This document shows positions 54,920-64,000 of a DNA stretch of 64,000 nt, piece after piece. Made by a program: the position numbers and the translations under genes. The notes beneath the pieces are model-generated. The model saw nothing but the letters and a program-made list of their open reading frames with translations, was not told the DNA's origin and did not search any database. The stretch lies in NCBI RefSeq assembly GCF_964204645.1, contig NC_134027.1:19394485-19458484 (forward strand), given 5' to 3'. Origin of the DNA: Tubulanus polymorphus (taxonomy: Eukaryota; Nemertea; Palaeonemertea; Tubulaniformes; Tubulanidae). Positions within the stretch are counted from its first letter, which is position 1; each line of letters begins with the position of its first letter.

Positions 54920-56430
54920 CAGTATCCTTAATGTCTATTTCAACCTGATTTGAGAGCATACAGAGTGGCCTAGCTCAGTCAGTTTTGGTGGTACATACCT
55001 GATAAAAGTCTTATTAGGACCAGAATGCATTGGCAGTCGACCTAAATCATCATTTTTAATCCATTTGAAACTGTAATGAAGGATATCCAAAAAATCTGCA
55101 TTATTGAGAGGGGTTCCTGAGAGAAAAGAGACTCCATGATCAGTGGCGGATTTAGCCTACCGCTCTTGCCGCTAATGCGGTAGTCAACATTTTTCCTTTT
55201 GACTTAGCTGATTCCTTGGAAAAAAGTACCCATATATTAAAACAGGATTTTTCTCTTCCAAAACCCAGGAAATGTCATCTCAGCCCTTAAAATTTTTCAG
55301 ACCCCCCGCCGTAGGCACGTCGTGCCTTCGGCACTCGGTTGCCGAAATGCGGTAGTCATATTATGCCTGTGGATCCGCCACTGATGATTTGAAAGTTTAA
55401 CAATATGTCTCCATGCCTACCAACTGAAATTTGATACGTAGGCATGGAAACATGTAGTCTAGTACCTAGCCGTCGTTCTACAAACAACGTCTAGGGCGAA
55501 AGTGCTCATATAAGGTTAATTTTCGTCCCTCATTTTGAGGGCCGAGGCTTTGAGCGTCTATTTCACCCCTTAAAACACCATCAACTTACCTCAAACGGAC
55601 TGTTCTGTAATCAGACAGAAGTTACCTATTGTTTGGGCATAAATTTGTAATCTTAAGTAGCTTTTGACGATCGTAGTAGCTCAAAACTTTTGACTAGTCG
55701 CCTCAAAAAATAGTTGAAGTGAAGCAACATTACAAATATGGCGGCTTTTCATGGTGCATGAGGGGAGTGTAAATTACGAATTCGGACTTGAACTTGGACT
55801 GATTTTGATGCCAATGCAGATAATATTCTTGTTTCAAATTCTTAAGGTCAAAATTGACCAAAATTTATGCGTTTTATCAACAAAAATTAACATTTAGGCC
55901 TAGAGTAATTTTTGAGAGACATTGAATTTTCACATTTTATTAATTTAGTCCGTATTGGAAATCCCGATTGTGGCAATCAATTCAAATCAAATCAATAAAT
56001 TCTCCGGTTCGCGATTTAAATCAAAAATATTATTATAAAACACATTTTCAAAGTCAACAAGGTAACTAATTAATTTATTTTAATACAAATGTTTGATTTG
56101 ACACTAATATCAGTTGTTGCATTGCAATTAACAGGAGTTAACCTCTATATGATACTTAAGCGTCAGACGTTGTAGGGAACCCTTACAACGACTGGTATTC
56201 AGACTAGGAAACATGTTGTTAAACTTTGAAATCATGAAGTCACTTCTCTTCATTTAACCCCTTTCAGTGAAGACTTTTTGGATATCCTTCAATACAGTTT
56301 CAAATGGATAAAAAAAGGATGATTAAGGTCGACTGCCTGCCTTTATCAGGTATGTACTACCATAAATGAGCGAGCTAGGCCACCTGGAATTCTCTCAAGT
56401 CAGGTTGAAATAGACATTGGGTAGGCCTAC
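54920..56430. mobile_element. 1.5 kb element with long inverted ends
   Basis: 54920-55091 and 56278-56430 are inverted copies (TGTCTATTTCAACCTGATTT, GTGGCCTAGCTC, AGTCGACCTAAATCATCATT, GAAGGATATCCA in the left arm). No transposase ORF between them, so non-autonomous. A hAT-like MITE is nested at 55141-55383. Confidence 0.7.
55141..55383. mobile_element. hAT-like MITE, 243 bp, 5-bp target duplication
   Basis: It starts CAGTGGCGGATTTAGCC and ends TGGATCCGCCACTG. ATGAT flanks both sides (55136-55140 and 55384-55388). A CAG.GGCGGAT terminus with 5-bp duplication agrees with the element at 47336. No ORF. Confidence 0.8.
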
Positions 56431-57404
56431 TAGGCCCTATATATATAAAAAGACAACTCTCCGTTTGTTTTAAAAAATCATGGTCATTTTTACTTCCAGT
56501 TCTGGTGCGGTACAGACAGATTTTGTCGATTTTTTCGGATTAATCGCACGATTTAACAATTTCAAAGGCACTCAAATCTTTCTCAAACCACTCGGTCTAA
56601 CGCAGAAATTCATTATCTTTAAGAATAATCTTACTCGAAGCGGATTGGATTGTTAATAACGAAGTTACGAACTGTTGAAGTGACATAGCTATCGACCGAT
56701 CTGACAGTGTTAGCGAAGGGCAGCAGAGCTGATGGGTTAGGGGTCGTCTGTCCGTCTGCCAACTTTAGCTTCAATTCGCTACTAGTCCTACAGTATTAAT
56801 CAGATCAATTCCAAATTTAGTATGAATGTTCTATGGACCAAGGTCTATAAAGTTACAGAGCCATTTTTTGGATTCGTCCCCCAGGGGACGCCCCGGGGGG
56901 TTGAGTTTTTGGTTTACCTTTTGAGTTCTATTCAAATTGCTACTAGTCCTACAGTTTTAATCAGATCAATTCCAAATTTGGTATGAATGTTCTATGGAGC
57001 AAGTCCTATGAAGTTACAGAGCCATTTTTTGGATTTATCCCCCAGGGAGCGCCCCTGGGGGTGGAGTTTCTATTCAATCGCTACTTGCCCTACAGTTTTA
57101 ATCCCATCAATTCCAAATTTAGTATGAATGTTCAATGGACCAAGGCCTATAAAGTAACAGAGCCATTTTTGGATTCGTGGGCGCCCCTGGAGGTGGAGTT
57201 TCTATTTCTTCAAATTGCTATTAGTCCTACAGTTTTACTCAGGTCAAGTCCAAATTTAGTATGAATGTTCTATGGACCAATACCTTCAAGGTACAGAGCT
57301 CTTTTTGGATTTGGCCCCAAGGGGGCACTCCTAGGTATGCAGTTCTATTTCTTCAAATCACACAGCGGAGCTATATAAGCTGATAGGCCACTTGTTTTAA
57401 TCAA
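56431..57404 (+). repeat. Tandem repeat, about 145-160 bp units
   Basis: From 56777 to about 57350, four units each contain CTACTAGTCCTACAG, TCAATTCCAAATTTAGTATG, AATGTTCTATGGACC and ACAGAGCCATTTTTTGGATT. CCCAGGGG-type palindromes separate them. The upstream 350 bp has no gene. Confidence 0.75.
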
Positions 57405-57684
57405 TTCACAATGACTTTGTTGTTTGTTTGATGCCTATAACACCTCACTTGACGGTCTTGTGCAAATTGACCGTAAAGTGAGAGTAAATTTCCACTTAAC
57501 AATCTAATGAAACGAAACGTAGAAATCGAAAAAATGAAATCATCAAGACTTATTCATATTTTTTATCAACAGGAATTTATTATTTTATCAATTATTATTG
57601 AAAACACAAAGTTTTTGAAATGTAGGCCTATGTGGATATTTTGGAAATCCTTCAAAAATAACATCGTCGCTTCATTTTGGAAGT
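57405..57684 (+). repeat. Dispersed repeat R, copy 3, left part
   Basis: Matches the complement of 13300-13640 and 7540-7720, and is cut at the MULE insertion. The last ten bases, TTTTGGAAGT, are the target duplication. Confidence 0.8.
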
Positions 57685-59732
57685 GGGTGTCACTAAACCT
57701 AAGACCCCCTAAACCTAAGACCTAAGACCCGTTAGGTCTTATGTTTAGGGGGTCTTAGGTTTAGTGACACCTATATATAATATACTAAACATAAGACCCA
57801 TAAACCTAAGACCCCCAAATATCTCGTCTCTGATAAATGAACCAAATTTAAATAGGCCATCGATGGATCATTTTAACTAATATCTATATATTAGAACCAT
57901 TTTGAATAGTCTAAAGTACACAAATAATGATTTAGAGTCGGGTCTTAGGTTTATGGGTCTTAGGTTTAGTGACACCTATATATAATATACTAAACCTAAG
58001 ACCCATAAACCTAAGACCCCCAAATATCTCGTCTTTGATAAAGAAACCAAATTTTAAAAGGCCATCGATGGATCATTTTAACTAATATCTATATATTAGA
58101 ACCATTTCGAATAGTCTGAAGTACACAAATTATGATTTAGATTCGGGTCTTAGGTTTATGGGTCTAAGGTTTAGTGACACCTATATATAATATACTAAAC
58201 CTAAGACCCATAAACCTAAGACCCCCAAATATCTCGTCTCTGATAAAGAAACCAAATTTTAATAGGCCATCGATGGATCATTTTAACTAATATCTATATA
58301 TTAGAACCATTTCGAATAGTCTGAAGTACACAAATTATGATTTAGATTCGGGTCTTAGGTTTATGGGTCTTAGGTTTAGTGACACCTATATATAATATAC
58401 TAAACCTAAGACCCATAAACCTAAGACCCTCAAATATCACGTCTCTGATAAATAAACCAAATTTAAATAGGCAATCGATGGATCATTTTAACTAAAATCT
58501 ATATATTAGAACCATTTTGAATAGTCTAAAGTACACAAATAATGATTTAGAGTCGGGTCTTAGGTTTATGGGTCTTAGGTTTAGTGACACCTATATATAA
58601 TATACTAAACCTAAGACCCATAAACCTAAGACCCCCAAATATCTCGTCTCTGATAAATGAACCAAATTTAAATAGGCCATCGATGGATCATTTTAACTAA
58701 TATCTATATATTAGAACCATTTTGAATAGTCTAACGTACACAAATAATGATTTAGAGTCGGGTCTTAGGTTTATGGGTCTTAGGTTTAGTGACACCTATA
58801 TATAATATACTAAACCTAAGACCCATAAACCTTAGACCCCCAAATATCTCGTCTCTGATAAAAGAACTAAATTTTAATAGGCCATCGATGGATCATTTTA
58901 ACTAATATCTATATATTAGAACCATTTTGAATAGTCTAACGTACACAAATAATGATTTAGAGTCGGGTCTTAGGTTTATGGGTCTTAGGTTTAGTGACAC
59001 CTATATATAATATACTAAACCTAAGACCCATAAACCTAAGACCCGACTCTAAATCATTATTTGTGTACTTTAGACTATTCAAAATGGTTCTAATATATAG
59101 ATATTATATAGATATATATTAATGATCCATCGATGGCCTATTTAAATTTGGTTTATTTATCAGAGACGAGATATTTGGGGGTCTTAGGTTTATAGGTCTT
59201 AGGTTTAGTATGTTATATATAGGTGTCACTAAACCTAAGACCCGACTCTAAGTTATTATTTGTGTACTTTAGACTATTCGAAATGGTTCTAATATATAGA
59301 TATTAGTTAAAATGATCCATCGATGGCCTATTAAAATATAGTTCATTTATCAGAGACGAGATATTTGGTACACAAATAATGATTTAGAGTCGGGTCTTAG
59401 GTTTATGGGTCTTAGGTTTAGTATATTATATATAGGTGTCACTAAACCTAAGACCCATAAACCTAAGACCCGACTCTAAATCATTATTTGTGTACTTTAG
59501 ACTATTCAAAATGGTTCTAATATATAGATATTAGTTAAAATGATCCATCGATGGCCTATTAAAATTTAGTTCATTTATCAGAGACGAGATATTTGGGGGT
59601 CTTAGGTTTATGGGTCTTAGGTTTAGTATACTATATATAGGTGTCACTAAACCTAAGACCCATAAACATAAGACCTAACGGGTCTTAGGTCTTAGGTCTT
59701 AGGTTTAGGGGGTCTTAGGTTTAGTGACACCC
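57685..59732. mobile_element. MULE-like element of 205-bp units
   Basis: 2048 bp starting GGGTGTCACTAAACCTAAGA and ending in its inverse, flanked by an exact 10-bp duplication TTTTGGAAGT (57675-57684, 59733-59742). A 9-10 bp duplication plus long TIRs fits Mutator-like elements. The interior is a 205-bp tandem: GACACC starts at 57766, 57971, 58176, 58381, 58586, 58791 and 58996, an exact period six times over. Near 59045 the array inverts and about three units run in the opposite direction to the right end. Each unit carries GGGTCTTAGGTTTATGGGTC-type ends and a CCATCGATGGATCATT core. No ORF, so it depends on a transposase elsewhere. Confidence 0.85.
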
Positions 59733-59742
59733 TTTTGGAAGT

Positions 59743-59900
59743 CTACATAAAACCTTGTCATGTCACGTGTATGCAATACAAAGAAAAATGCGGCCTCTGA
59801 CAGAATTTTTAGTAGAAATTGATGAAATTCTAAAAGAAATGTTGATTAATCGCTCAAAGCATTCATGAAATTGGATTAATTCAAATGGTTCCTGCTAGTT
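59743..59900 (+). repeat. Dispersed repeat R, copy 3, right part
   Basis: Continues repeat R after the MULE: CTTGTCATGTCACGTGTATG, GATTAATCGCTCAAAGCATTC, matching 7760-7880. Confidence 0.8.
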
Positions 59901-60419
59901 TAAGCTCATCCAATTATAAAAGCTCACCAACAATGATGATTAGGTATCTTAACTAGAACGCCATAAGCGAAAAAGCATTGGGCAAATGGTCCGTTGTCTA
60001 ATGACCCGTATCTTCCATTGATAAAACTTGTAACTATTCATGAATTATTGTGAAAAGCAAGTGCCAAGTGTCAAGTTCTGTTGCAAACACCAATAACTTC
60101 TTCCCTAATTCAAGCTATATGTATATGAGGCACATGTCCAATAGGGGACGAAAGGCTGTAAATGTATTTCTACTAAATCGCTGTGACAATGAATTCCAAT
60201 AATTGAATAACGTTACTCAGTACAGATTACCCATAAATTGTAACTCATCTGGCGGTAGTGCAAGTGGCCTACAAGACCAATAATGCTTTATTCTCATTGA
60301 TTTGGTTTTTCTCAAATGAGTTTTAGGGGTCAATCGTCTTTGTGAGACTGGATCCTGAGAACTAAGTAGCCAACTAAGTAATTCCTGAAGTGACTTGTTT
60401 TCTTTTGGTCTATTTCTAG
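59901..60419. other. Intergenic or 5' intron
   Basis: No repeat recognised. A pyrimidine-rich tract TTGTTTTCTTTTGG to TTTCTAG precedes the candidate exon. Confidence 0.4.
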
Positions 60420-60550
60420 AATGTCAACAAGAAAGAGAACCCTAAGCTTACGCAGTATAGAATTTGAATCAACTATGAACGATATAACAGAAACCACAAG
60501 ACTGTTATCTTCACATGAAAGTCAGATCGACATTATATCACCCCCTACAG
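60420..60550 (+). CDS. Candidate first coding exon of an unknown gene
   Basis: Acceptor TATTTCTAG and donor CAG|GTAATT enclose 131 bp. An ATG one base into the exon opens 43 codons: MSTRKRTLSLRSIEFESTMN, then ETTRLLSSHESQIDIISPP. The TTRLLSSHE stretch resembles the dileucine-bearing cytosolic N-terminus of some membrane proteins, but no family can be named. There is no repeat homology inside the window, in contrast to nearly everything around it, and the context suits a gene running right beyond 64000. No second exon was found before the window end, so it may be chance. Confidence 0.4.
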
Positions 60551-60612
60551 GTAATTTATAACCCACTTACAATGAAGCCCCAGATTGCTATTGCATTGCA
60601 TTGCATTGAACC

Positions 60613-61070
60613 TAGTTTTAGCCCACTTGGGACCAAAGTCCCAGCAGGCTATCACGTTCACTTTTTGTCCATTTGTCTGTAAGCGGAATCCAGCTATCTC
60701 GGTAAGATTTGAAGACGCTTCAATGAATTGTCTTGTTCTTTGGTTTATAGTATCTACCTTAGAAACATCAAAAAGGTCATGTTTTCCCCTGAATTCCGAG
60801 ACCTGTAGCTTCCGAATGGTTTGCCATTTTTCCATGATATTCTTGAAGCTTATACTTTGTGAAGGGCTCTTGAATATATTAGACAGATTCTTTGATCAGT
60901 CAAGCGTGACACAATTGGAAGCCATCTTAGTGCCATCACTCCTCATTTGTAGGTTTTTTGAGGAAAATATGTACAGGTTTTAACTTAAAGTCTTGATAAA
61001 TGTTATCACTGTCATAAGATTCATCTCACCTGGAATTCGGATTAGCTAGGTTTTATTAAGACATGTTGTA
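60613..61070 (+). repeat. Dispersed repeat G, copy 3 (partial)
   Basis: Begins TTTTAGCCCACTTGGGACC, forming the same GCCCAC/GTCCCAG hairpin end, and continues as in copy 1 to about TCACCTGGAATTCGGATTA. The tandem 154-bp part is absent. Confidence 0.75.
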
Positions 61071-61268
61071 TGATTGTGTTTGAGTTTCAAGTCTCCAAAA
61101 TATACATATGATTATAATAATGATTTTATTTTCATTTAACTTACATTTATACATGAATATTGATAGCAAAGAAAAGTTATACGAAAGCTAAAATAAGCGA
61201 ACTGTAAGAATCAAAACCAACGGGGAAACGTGAGGGCCCATCCAGCCACAATACAGGGCTTACGAAAT

Positions 61269-61334
61269 ATGATTTAGAGTCAAGTCTTAGGTTTATGGGT
61301 CTTAGGTTTAGTGACACCTATATATAATATACTT
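61269..61334 (+). repeat. Fragment of the 205-bp MULE unit
   Basis: ATGATTTAGAGTCAAGTCTT, TAGGTTTAGTGACACC and TATATATAATATACT match the junction between successive units of 57685-59732. Confidence 0.8.
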
Positions 61335-62392
61335 TAACGAAATGCCGTTGCATCCGACTGTTAGTAAGAATCCTGCGACGGCTATGAAATATCTTGTCTG
61401 ATATCAATATCAAAGCTGTGATCAGTTGTTGTATTTAAATGTACTGTATGTCAGCGTGCATTGTGTGAAAACATGCCTAAGACACATGGTGTAGCTGCCT
61501 TCCAAACAACTGCCAATCATTCTATGAACTGTCGTTGATAAAGCCAGAAACTGTCCCTTTCCCCAGTGACACCAACTCCCATGTATACTCGTCCACTGTA
61601 GAGTATTGGGAGGAAATTACTTTCGCTGTTCAATGGAATATGCCGTGAGCCAGATGACCAAATAGGACAGATTCTATCTCTGTTTCTCATTCCTCTTTTC
61701 TATTCCCAAAACTCATCAACAAAAAAGCGAGGGATGATAGGACACATAGGTTTATTTCCAAACAAGATAACGTGCTTAGCAGCAAACCTCTCATCCCAAA
61801 AGTCACAAAATCACGAGAGAAAGGGACTTGCGTGTGAGTGCTAGGTTTCCAAAGACAGGTCTCAAACAATCAAGAAGCCGTTTCTTGATGGTAGGCTGCC
61901 AAAAGTTCACAAGCCACAAGTTCAACCTGTTTGGCAATACTCTATCCCTGGTAACCAAAGCAAATTCACCCACTCATTTACCTATACATTAGTAGCAGAA
62001 GCTTGTGCGTCAAATAAATAGTTAACCTATATAGAACTTCTTGTCTTGTTATTTATTCTAAACCCAATTAACATGGCTACTCAATCAAAACAAATACGGT
62101 AAGTAATAAAATGAATGCAGTTTGCGTCAAATAAAACGAAACATAACCAGGGGTGCGAAGCCACATGCTGAACTCGCATGAAACAAGTCCACTAGAGTCA
62201 CCCTGAGAACGAAAGGAAATTACAGCTCGAGCCAAACAAAGGTTAACTGGGTGACCAAATTTGAGTGCAGGCATATTGCATGCCATGGATCAGATAACAA
62301 TGATATAAGCTTACTATAATAATAAAAGTGTCGCAGCCTGAGAGATCTTCATTATAACAACGATAAAATGTATGGATTTGTGAGCTGAATTC
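61335..62392. other. Intergenic
   Basis: No gene or repeat recognised. Confidence 0.35.
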
Positions 62393-62690
62393 TCAATGTC
62401 CAACCTCATTAGTTTGCACAAATCTTCACTGCCCAACCCTACTAGTTGGCACAAAATGTTTACTGCCCACCTCACTAGTTGGTGCAACACCTTCACTATC
62501 CAATGTCACTAGTTGGCGCAACACCTTCACTGCCAAATGTCACTAGTTGTCGCAACATCTACACTGCCCAACCTCACTATTTGGCACAAAACCTTCACTG
62601 CCCAAGCTCGGTAGTTGGTGCAAAATCTTCAAAGTCCAACCTCGCTAGTTGGCACAAAACATTCACACTCAAACCTTGCTAGTTGGCATA
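62393..62690. repeat. Minisatellite, about 36-bp unit, eight copies
   Basis: Repeated CACTGCCCAACCTCACTAGT followed by TGGCACAAAACCTT with substitutions. Short ORFs across it are by-products. Confidence 0.85.
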
Positions 62691-62986
62691 GAAATTATAC
62701 AGAAAAACGGCCGATCTTGTTGAAGTCTTCAGGCAAAATGTGTAGTGTCAGATTATTACACTGGTTTCACTGATGTCACCGGAAAAAGTTCCCCAAACAA
62801 GCAACATCTTAAAGCTTGAGCATTCCACAGCATATTTAAAATAGATAAATGATTTGTTTAACTTATTTACCTCAAGAGCAATTGATCCATAGATTTTTAG
62901 AACCATATGAATGAATAAATGTCAAAATTTATATAGTGCCAATTTCATAGATGTTCAAAGGCATTCTCTAGAAATGATTACTATGG
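62691..62986. other. Intergenic
   Basis: AATTTATATAGTGCCAATTTC and GATGTTCAAAGGCATTCTC near 62925-62970 resemble the ends of a common dispersed repeat; no gene. Confidence 0.35.
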
Positions 62987-63095
62987 CTGGAAATGACGAA
63001 TGAACAGATAAGATTTAAGTCCTGATTTGAATGCTGAGATGTTGTCAATGAGACGGATGGGAGTCGGCAGAGAGTTCCAAAGTTCAGGAGCAATG
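62987..63095 (-). pseudogene. LINE ORF2 extreme C-terminus
   Basis: The minus strand encodes PELWNSLPTPIRLIDNISAF followed by KSGLKSYLFIRHF. This is the characteristic WNSLP..IR....F...LK..LF end of CR1/Jockey-group ORF2. About 36 residues only. Confidence 0.6.
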
Positions 63096-63232
63096 GCATA
63101 AAAGGATCAGCCACCATAGGTTTGAGCTTGTATCTGCGAACTGTCAGTAGATTTTGCAAATCAGAAGGGAGACAACGAGATGGGGGTAAGGTGATAACAG
63201 GTCAGCTAGATATGATGGAGCTAAGTTATGTA

Positions 63233-63754
63233 TGTCACGATTGCCACGTGACCAGGAAACCTCAAACCATTTAACGGAAACTCGTCACGTTGGAAATGAA
63301 TATGTTTATTTACACTATATACAGATAGTAGCAGACAGATACTTATATTCGGCCCAATAATGATCTTTGCTGCATCAAATCATGTGGTCCTCAATGGATC
63401 GCTGCACTTGCAAGAAGCAAGACGAAAAATTCGCTCAGCACTTGTAGCCGGGAAAAGTGATAATATCGATGCGGCACGTATAGCCGGAGATACAATAATC
63501 CACTGGCAGGCGTTAGCTACAAAATATAAGCCCACGTATCGGGCAAAGCGCGCTCGTGGCAGCTGCGACATACACTGGACGCAGGCTTATGATATACTGC
63601 CACGATATATGTTCAGTAAGGGCTTATAAATGCCGTAAAAGTTACGGTCAACAGAGCAAGGTACACCTAGGTAACATAATAAAGCAAGGATACGCTGAGT
63701 GAAGATATATAGATTTGACACGTAGTTATTTATCGACCCCATTCGGTCGTGACA
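63233..63754 (-). mobile_element. 3' LTR of a gypsy-type retrotransposon
   Basis: On the minus strand it begins TGTCACGACCG and ends CAATCGTGACA, i.e. TG...CA with an 8-bp inverted terminal repeat TGTCACGA/TCGTGACA. It is 522 bp long. A purine-rich GGGGAGCC precedes it. Inside are a TTTATAAG TATA-like box and a downstream AATAAA near 63304. It lies 3' of the RNase H end at 63898. The plus-strand ORF 63360-63629 lies antisense within it and is not a gene. Confidence 0.85.
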
Positions 63755-63897
63755 AAGGCTCCCCGGAAGAAAAAAAAATGGCAACATTTTTTTAAAAAGC
63801 TCACGGAAGAATGGTGGTACTACTTCTGAAAGTAAAAATTAAAATACAAGTGATTATGTACATAACATTAGCATGTGCTGTAAGTTAACGTCAACAT
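63755..63897 (-). other. Polypurine tract and 3' untranslated region of the LTR element
   Basis: Only about 143 bp separate the RNase H stop codon from the LTR. They include an A/T-run and, next to the LTR, CTTCCGGGGAGCCTT as the probable polypurine tract. No integrase lies here. Confidence 0.7.
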
Positions 63898-64000
63898 TCA
63901 CGTAGGGACAGGTGATCGGCTTAAGTAATCTGCCGTCACGTTCTCCGAACCTTTAATTGCTCCTATCCGGAACCGGAACTGCTGCAACATCAATGCCCAG
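63898..64000 (-). CDS. Gypsy-type RNase H C-terminus (partial, runs off window)
   Basis: Minus-strand frame WALMLQQFRFRIGAIKG, then SENVTADYLSRSPVPT and TGA at 63898-63900. The pattern W.L.LQ.F.F.I..IKG.ENV.ADYLSR is the end of the RT-RNase H of Ty3/gypsy elements; the Asp of ADYLSR belongs to the RNase H active site. In usual gypsy elements an integrase of several hundred codons follows; here the protein stops and the LTR begins within 150 bp. The rest of pol lies beyond 64000. Confidence 0.9.
   Translation of the reverse strand, partial: WALMLQQFRFRIGAIKGSENVTADYLSRSPVPT

Noticed and set aside
57766-59645. CRISPR-like array of regular repeats
   Set aside because: The 205-bp units are continuous tandem repeats without unique spacers, bounded by TIRs and a target duplication in animal DNA.
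63360-63629. 89-codon plus-strand ORF
   Set aside because: It lies antisense inside the gypsy-type LTR.

Overview
This is a transposon-dense, intron-containing animal nuclear DNA window. The base composition is AT-rich, coding exons are short and separated by kilobases, and non-LTR, Penelope, BEL/Pao and gypsy retroelements lie beside many TIR elements and MITEs. Together with LINE families typical of marine invertebrates and a marked excess of the palindrome TAGGCCTA, this points to a marine invertebrate such as a lophotrochozoan or non-vertebrate deuterostome. The species cannot be named from the sequence.

Host genes: one confident gene is present, the scavenger mRNA decapping enzyme DCPS. 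It lies on the minus strand from 27883 down to 14244, with four coding exons, matching splice phases, about 332 residues and the HIT motif in the last exon. Its first intron is 10.2 kb and full of mobile DNA: a 5.35 kb segment bounded by inverted ACACGTGT arrays, a pogo-like MITE and a head-to-head pair of Penelope-like elements. One further exon-like segment (60420-60550, +) may be the first coding exon of another gene.

Layout: 0.5-1.2 kb LINE remnant; 1.4-3.2 kb a long dispersed repeat (D) whose second copy is at 29.6-31.3 kb; 3.7-6.1 kb two 3' fragments of LINE family A; 8.1-12.4 kb a nearly complete family A element; 12.5-14.2 kb nested inverted repeats; 14.2-27.9 kb DCPS; 27.9-29.2 kb a tandem/dispersed repeat (G); 32.2-34.7 kb two other LINE fragments; 35.5-37.2 kb a third long family A copy; 37.5-40.9 kb a decayed BEL/Pao gag-pol (-); 41.5-42.4 kb a very AT-rich row of three small unidentified ORFs; 43.1-48.9 kb a near full-length LINE family B, with an SGNH-esterase ORF1 and an ORF2 split by a TIR element; 50.1-57.4 kb MITEs, fold-backs and tandem repeats; 57.7-59.7 kb a MULE-like element with a 10-bp target duplication, built of 205-bp units; 62.4 kb a minisatellite; 63.2 kb to the end the 3' LTR and RNase H tail of a gypsy-type element that continues past the window.

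The retroelements show little joint function. They record successive nested insertions: hAT-like inside LINE B, hAT-like inside a pogo-like end, MULE inside repeat R, and Penelope inside the DCPS intron. Several can be resolved to their target-site duplications. Most mobile ORFs carry frameshifts or stops, so most copies are probably dead. LINE A at 8-12 kb and the Penelope pair look youngest.
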